Of a stretch of 64,000 nucleotides of DNA, positions 60,994 through 64,000 are shown one piece after another. The number at the start of each line of letters is the position of its first letter. Position 1 is the stretch's first letter. A program made the translations under genes and the position numbers. The notes beneath the pieces are model-generated. The model did not search any database and was not told the DNA's origin. It saw only the letters and a program-made list of their open reading frames with translations. The stretch covers positions 248,001-312,000 of the forward strand of contig CAWDVK010000017.1 in assembly GCA_963805715.1 (NCBI GenBank), read 5' to 3'. Source of the DNA: CAWDVK01 sp963805715. Its GTDB lineage: Bacteria > Actinomycetota > Actinomycetes > Streptosporangiales > Streptosporangiaceae.

Positions 60994-61601
60994 GCCGTCG
61001 CCAGCCGCGTCATGATGATCAGCGTCGCTACCTGCATGGCGCCGGTGACGGCCGCCGAGTAGATGAAGCGGCGCATCAGCCGGGCGATCACCTCGCCGTC
61101 CGGGCGTGGCTTCTTAAGCTCGAACAGCACGGCGAGGTTCGCTGGCTCGAGGATGCCCAGGGCCACCACCGCCATCACGGCGACCACGATCATGGATGCC
61201 ACCACCCACCCGTGATGCGAGTAAGAGGTGGAGATGTCCCCGGTCTGGATGGCCAGCTGCCAGCCCGCGGCCAGGGTGCAGATGACCACTGTCGGCATGA
61301 TCAGCAGCATCTTCGGCATCAGCCGCGTGGTGAGCTCGGCCCTGGCCGGGATAGAGAGCCGGCCGAGGATCGGGCCGAGTACGAATCCGAGGAACAGATC
61401 CAGCGCCGTCCACATGCCGCCGCCGACGACGTGGAAGAAGTCGACGCCCCACGGCGCGTTCACCGCGATCACGGCGACCAGGCCGACCAGGACCACCGCG
61501 ACTATGGCAAGCCCGCGAACCGGCACGATCTGGAAATCGGGCGCCCTGGCCGGCTCTGCGGATTTAGCGCTGGTCTGAGCGGCGGAAATCTGCTGCGTCA
61601 T
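60990..61601 (-). CDS. multi-pass membrane protein
   Basis: 203 residues with about five helices and FFHVVGGGMWTALDLFLGFVLGPILGRLSIPARAELTTRLMPKMLLIMPTVVICTLAAGWQLA. The His and Met-rich helix pattern recalls heme-copper or cytochrome-like membrane proteins, but no cofactor site can be proven. First gene of a two-gene leftward operon. Confidence 0.8.
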   Translation of the reverse strand: MTQQISAAQTSAKSAEPARAPDFQIVPVRGLAIVAVVLVGLVAVIAVNAPWGVDFFHVVGGGMWTALDLFLGFVLGPILGRLSIPARAELTTRLMPKMLLIMPTVVICTLAAGWQLAIQTGDISTSYSHHGWVVASMIVVAVMAVVALGILEPANLAVLFELKKPRPDGEVIARLMRRFIYSAAVTGAMQVATLIIMTRLATA

Positions 61602-61699
61602 CGGCCCCCCCGGCTGCTGTCCCTCAAGCCGACGATAGACGCAGGTCCTGGAGAGTGCCAGCCCGCCGACCGCGCTGACGGTCCTGGCTGGCCGCCAGG

Positions 61700-62617
61700 T
61701 CAGCGCCGCGAACGGTCCGCCGCCTGACCAGGCCCGCCGCCCTGCGCCGGGAGAGAGGCCAGCGCCGGGATAGCCGTCATGGCCATCCGGAAATAGAGCG
61801 GATCGACCTCCACGCCGACCGAGTCATAGCCGACCGCCTGGGCAGCGGCCAGCGTGGACCCTGATCCCGCGAACGGGTCCAGGACCAGCCCTTCGCCCAG
61901 CGGCAACATCGCCCTGACGACCTGGCGCAGGAAGCCCTGCGGCTTGAGGCTCGGATGACCGGCCAGCTTCCGCTCGGTGCTGCGAGCCGGGTGCGATCGG
62001 ATCACGTCGCCGAACGGCTGGCTGCCCGAGACACGGCGCAGCCCTCCCGTCTTCCATTTCCTCAGGTTGTCGGCCACCGTCCTGGCCTCGATGGGCTCGC
62101 GGTACAGGAGCCATGGCTCCCACTGGGAGCGGGGCATCACCGTAATGCCGCCGAACTCATCGTGCGCTCCCTTCGGCCGATCGCCGCCGCGCATGGTCAT
62201 GACGAGGCGGGCAACTTCGCCGCGCCGCTCTAAGCCGGCCTCGGCCAGCGCCCGCGACACGATCGGCGATACCAGCGGGTTACTGGCGACCAGCACGTGC
62301 GCGCCGGGCACCAGCACCCGGCGCACCGCCTGACCCCAGCTATGGAAGAAGTCAAGGAGGTCCTGGCGATCGCTCTGCGTCAGGACGGTGAACCTGGGCA
62401 GCGGCGAGCGCTGATGCCCGTCAAAGGAGGGCGGGATACGCCAGACACCGCCGTGACCAGCCCGCAGCTTGGCCTGCTCCTTGCCGGTGTACTCGACCAG
62501 CCCGTAGGGCGGGTCAGTCACCACCGCCTGGACGGATCGCTCGGCGCGAGCGGCCAGCCAGGGCAGGCAGTCGCCCCGGAACAGGGTTGCCTGACCGTAT
62601 TCAAAGGATTCGCTCAC
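61700..62617 (-). CDS. site-specific DNA methyltransferase (N6-A or N4-C, beta-class order)
   Basis: 305 residues. Catalytic motif IV DPPY (VTDPPYGLVEY) is near residue 36 and the SAM motif I (LDPFAGSGSTLAAAQAVGYDSVGVEVD) near 260, with the target-recognition region between them, i.e. the beta-class order. It methylates an exocyclic amino group. No restriction endonuclease gene is adjacent, so it is either solitary or of phage/plasmid origin. ATG at 62617. Confidence 0.9.
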   Translation of the reverse strand: MSESFEYGQATLFRGDCLPWLAARAERSVQAVVTDPPYGLVEYTGKEQAKLRAGHGGVWRIPPSFDGHQRSPLPRFTVLTQSDRQDLLDFFHSWGQAVRRVLVPGAHVLVASNPLVSPIVSRALAEAGLERRGEVARLVMTMRGGDRPKGAHDEFGGITVMPRSQWEPWLLYREPIEARTVADNLRKWKTGGLRRVSGSQPFGDVIRSHPARSTERKLAGHPSLKPQGFLRQVVRAMLPLGEGLVLDPFAGSGSTLAAAQAVGYDSVGVEVDPLYFRMAMTAIPALASLPAQGGGPGQAADRSRR

Positions 62618-63069
62618 CGGCGCGTCACCCCGCCGCGCACGACCGCGGGCTGGCGCCTGGCTGCCATGTGAGCCTCCTCAGAGCAGGACAGTAGAGGCCG
62701 CGCGGCCGGCGCACAAGAAGGGGCCGCCCGGCAGGGCCGGGAGGCGCGCAGCACCTCCGCCAGCCGGCTCCGCTCGCGCTGGGTTAGGGCGGCAGCCCAG
62801 CCGGGTACGCCACTAAAGCCAGGTACGCCAGCCTGGCTGTCCGCAGGCCCGGAGTCCGGCAGATCGTGGCGGGCATGCGGTCGGCGAGCCGTCAGGGGAT
62901 GGCGCCAAGACGCAGGTAAGAGCAGGAGGCCCGTAGCAACCGGGCTACCCGCGAGGCGCGTGCCGGGCGGCGCCCAGGGCCAGGGTTTGCCAGCAGAGAG
63001 CGTCTGGACCCACCTGCCGCCCAGCCCTCTTTCCCGGCGCCGCGCGCCAGACTCAACTAAGCTGACGCC
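62618..63069. other. 452-bp stretch without a supported gene
   Basis: Between the methyltransferase and the small 63070 gene. High-GC frames exist on both strands, but none has a ribosome site or family resemblance. The right end contains CAACTAAGCT, a possible -10 region for the gene at 63070. Confidence 0.4.
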
Positions 63070-63363
63070 GTGGTCTTCAAGCAGGTCGGGGATGGGCGTC
63101 CGTATCCCGATCATGCCAGGACGCCTCGTGAATGGGCAGATATCCCGCCTCGTCCCGTGCGGCTGGATCAGCTCATCACCACCAAGAACGTGCTGGATCT
63201 GCATTCGGTCCTGGCCCAGGATTCCACCTTCTACGGTGACCTGTTCCCGCATGTCATCCGCTGGCATGGTGAGCTCTACCTGGAGGACGGCCTGCACCGC
63301 GCGCTGCGCGCCGCCCTGCATCAGCGCTCTGTCCTGCACGTCCGGGTGCTGGAGCTGGACTGA
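63070..63363 (+). CDS. conserved small actinobacterial protein (ParB-like fold suspected)
   Basis: 97 residues: VRLDQLITTKNVLDLHSVLAQDSTFYGDLFPHVIRWHGELYLEDGLHRALRAALHQRSVLHVRVLEL. The pattern of a preferred-input sentence (LDxLxxT) followed by DGxHRxxAAxxxxxxVxxRVxE resembles the N-terminal ParB/sulfiredoxin domain. The GTG at 63070 has no ribosome site, so the mRNA may be leaderless. Function unknown. Confidence 0.75.
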   Translation: MVFKQVGDGRPYPDHARTPREWADIPPRPVRLDQLITTKNVLDLHSVLAQDSTFYGDLFPHVIRWHGELYLEDGLHRALRAALHQRSVLHVRVLELD

Positions 63364-63385
63364 GCCGCTCCCCCCAGCACCCTCC

Positions 63386-64000
63386 TCAGGACGCGGCGGT
63401 CTTGCCCGGCTTCGGCGACCTCGCCGGCGCCTTCGACGACCTGGCCGGCGGCTTCGGCTTGCGAGACTGATTCGCCTTGGCCTGGTGCTCCTTCGCCAGC
63501 CGCTCCCTGGCGACCTGCTGATCATGGACGACGATGTCGTGCGCCAGGCCGGTCGTCATCCACTGCAGCATGGGGGGCAGCAGCGCCCGCCAGGTGAAGG
63601 CGGTGTGGCCGCCGCCCGGCACGAACTTGAGCGTGACGTTCGGCTGGCGGAGCTCGAGCAGCTGAGCGAAGATCTGGGCGCTGCGCACGTCGGCCTGGTC
63701 CAGCATGCCCGCTCCGAGCCAGAACTGAGGGAGCACCTGGCTGGACGGGACGGACTGGAGCAGGTCCATCGGGGTGTTCAGCCGGGCCAGCGTGCGGTTG
63801 CCCCCGAAGGGGCTGACCTCGCGTACCGGGTCGACGAGCTGGTTGGCGGACGGAAAGAAGTAGCCGCTGAGCACGCCTGCTGAGCTGTACACATTGGGAT
63901 GCTGCAGGCTGAGGTTGGCGGCACAGAAGCCGCCCTCGGAGTAGCCGGCGATGCCCCAGCCGACCCCTGGCTGCTGCACCCGCAGCATCCTGGCGATGTA
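63386..64000 (-). CDS. esterase (D-type/antigen-85-like alpha/beta hydrolase), 5' end beyond window
   Basis: At least 205 residues, open to the right edge. Nucleophile GYSEGGFCAA, acid region FWLGAGMLDQADVRS, catalytic His in PGGGHTAFTWRALLPPML. Followed by a Lys/Pro/Ser-rich tail (KEHQAKANQSRKPKPPARSSKAPARSPKPGKTAAS), which may bind the cell wall or nucleic acid. The family covers secreted esterases and mycolyltransferase relatives; signal sequence lies outside the window. Confidence 0.85.
   Translation of the reverse strand, partial: YIARMLRVQQPGVGWGIAGYSEGGFCAANLSLQHPNVYSSAGVLSGYFFPSANQLVDPVREVSPFGGNRTLARLNTPMDLLQSVPSSQVLPQFWLGAGMLDQADVRSAQIFAQLLELRQPNVTLKFVPGGGHTAFTWRALLPPMLQWMTTGLAHDIVVHDQQVARERLAKEHQAKANQSRKPKPPARSSKAPARSPKPGKTAAS

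Overview
The window is a 64 kb stretch of very high-GC DNA from an actinobacterium. Signs of this are heavy GTG start use, an F420/LLM-type oxidoreductase, a WS/DGAT acyltransferase, DUF5063 next to recR, and the block lysC-asd / recR-ybaB-dnaX / SRP RNA / tRNA-Ser. It looks like a Streptosporangiales-type or related filamentous lineage, but I cannot name a genus from sequence alone.

1-16.5 kb is mostly core chromosome. It holds a truncated lipase-like hydrolase, a patatin phospholipase, a WS/DGAT acyltransferase, a PspC/DUF1707 envelope-stress cluster with its own histidine kinase and response regulator, a VOC protein, a frameshifted MFS permease and an intradiol dioxygenase. These are followed by the aspartate-pathway pair asd-lysC, then DUF5063, recR, ybaB, dnaX, the small SRP RNA and tRNA-Ser(GGA).

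16.5-57.2 kb is an accessory region built on that tRNA gene. The last 54 nt of the tRNA-Ser (from the anticodon loop to the 3' end) recur perfectly at 29515, 30934, 35072 and 53681, recur in altered form at 57165, and leave a stub at about 55864. These copies look like attachment sites of successive integrative elements and divide the region into segments. Five of the six sites are preceded within about 350 bp by a toxin-antitoxin module or its remnant (two VapBC45-like DUF433/DUF5615 pairs, an RHH/PIN pair and its deleted twin, a Phd/PIN pair). Only one truncated tyrosine integrase survives (35.2-35.9 kb), so the array looks like fossil elements held by addiction modules.

The first segment (16.6-29 kb) is a photoreceptor-type regulon. 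Two paralogous B12-binding MerR regulators of the CarH/LitR class (21679 and 26378) each sit divergent to an operon. One operon encodes an FAD oxidoreductase, DUF1365, a CFA-like methyltransferase, an SRPBCC protein and TspO. The other encodes a secreted protein, an SRPBCC protein, an SDR and a SOUL heme-binding protein. Both intergenic regions carry tandem 11-bp repeats in the spacing expected of CarH operators, and both regulators look leaderless.

The third segment (31-35 kb) holds an SDR, a DHA2-type MFS exporter and a TetR regulator. The fourth (35.1-53.7 kb) carries a hydrolase, DUF4260 and MBL remnants, a PAP2 phosphatase divergent from a two-gene operon (flippase plus pseudokinase; degenerate PAP2 plus kinase), an LLM oxidoreductase, a truncated LuxR/AAA regulator, a PadR regulator with a WD40 membrane protein and a decayed paralogue, and an MMPL fragment. 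The fifth and sixth (53.7-57.2 kb) hold a broken IS110 and two TA modules.

57.2-64 kb returns to ordinary genes: two DUF202 membrane proteins, a GAP-family protein, several small membrane proteins, a DinB-like protein, a solitary DNA methyltransferase, a small conserved protein and the end of an esterase gene.

Several otherwise intact genes (MFS, asd, CPBP protease, DUF4260, integrase, possibly the 44.3 kb membrane protein) differ from an open frame by one base. That asd, normally essential, is among them suggests some of these are consensus errors and not all are true pseudogenes.
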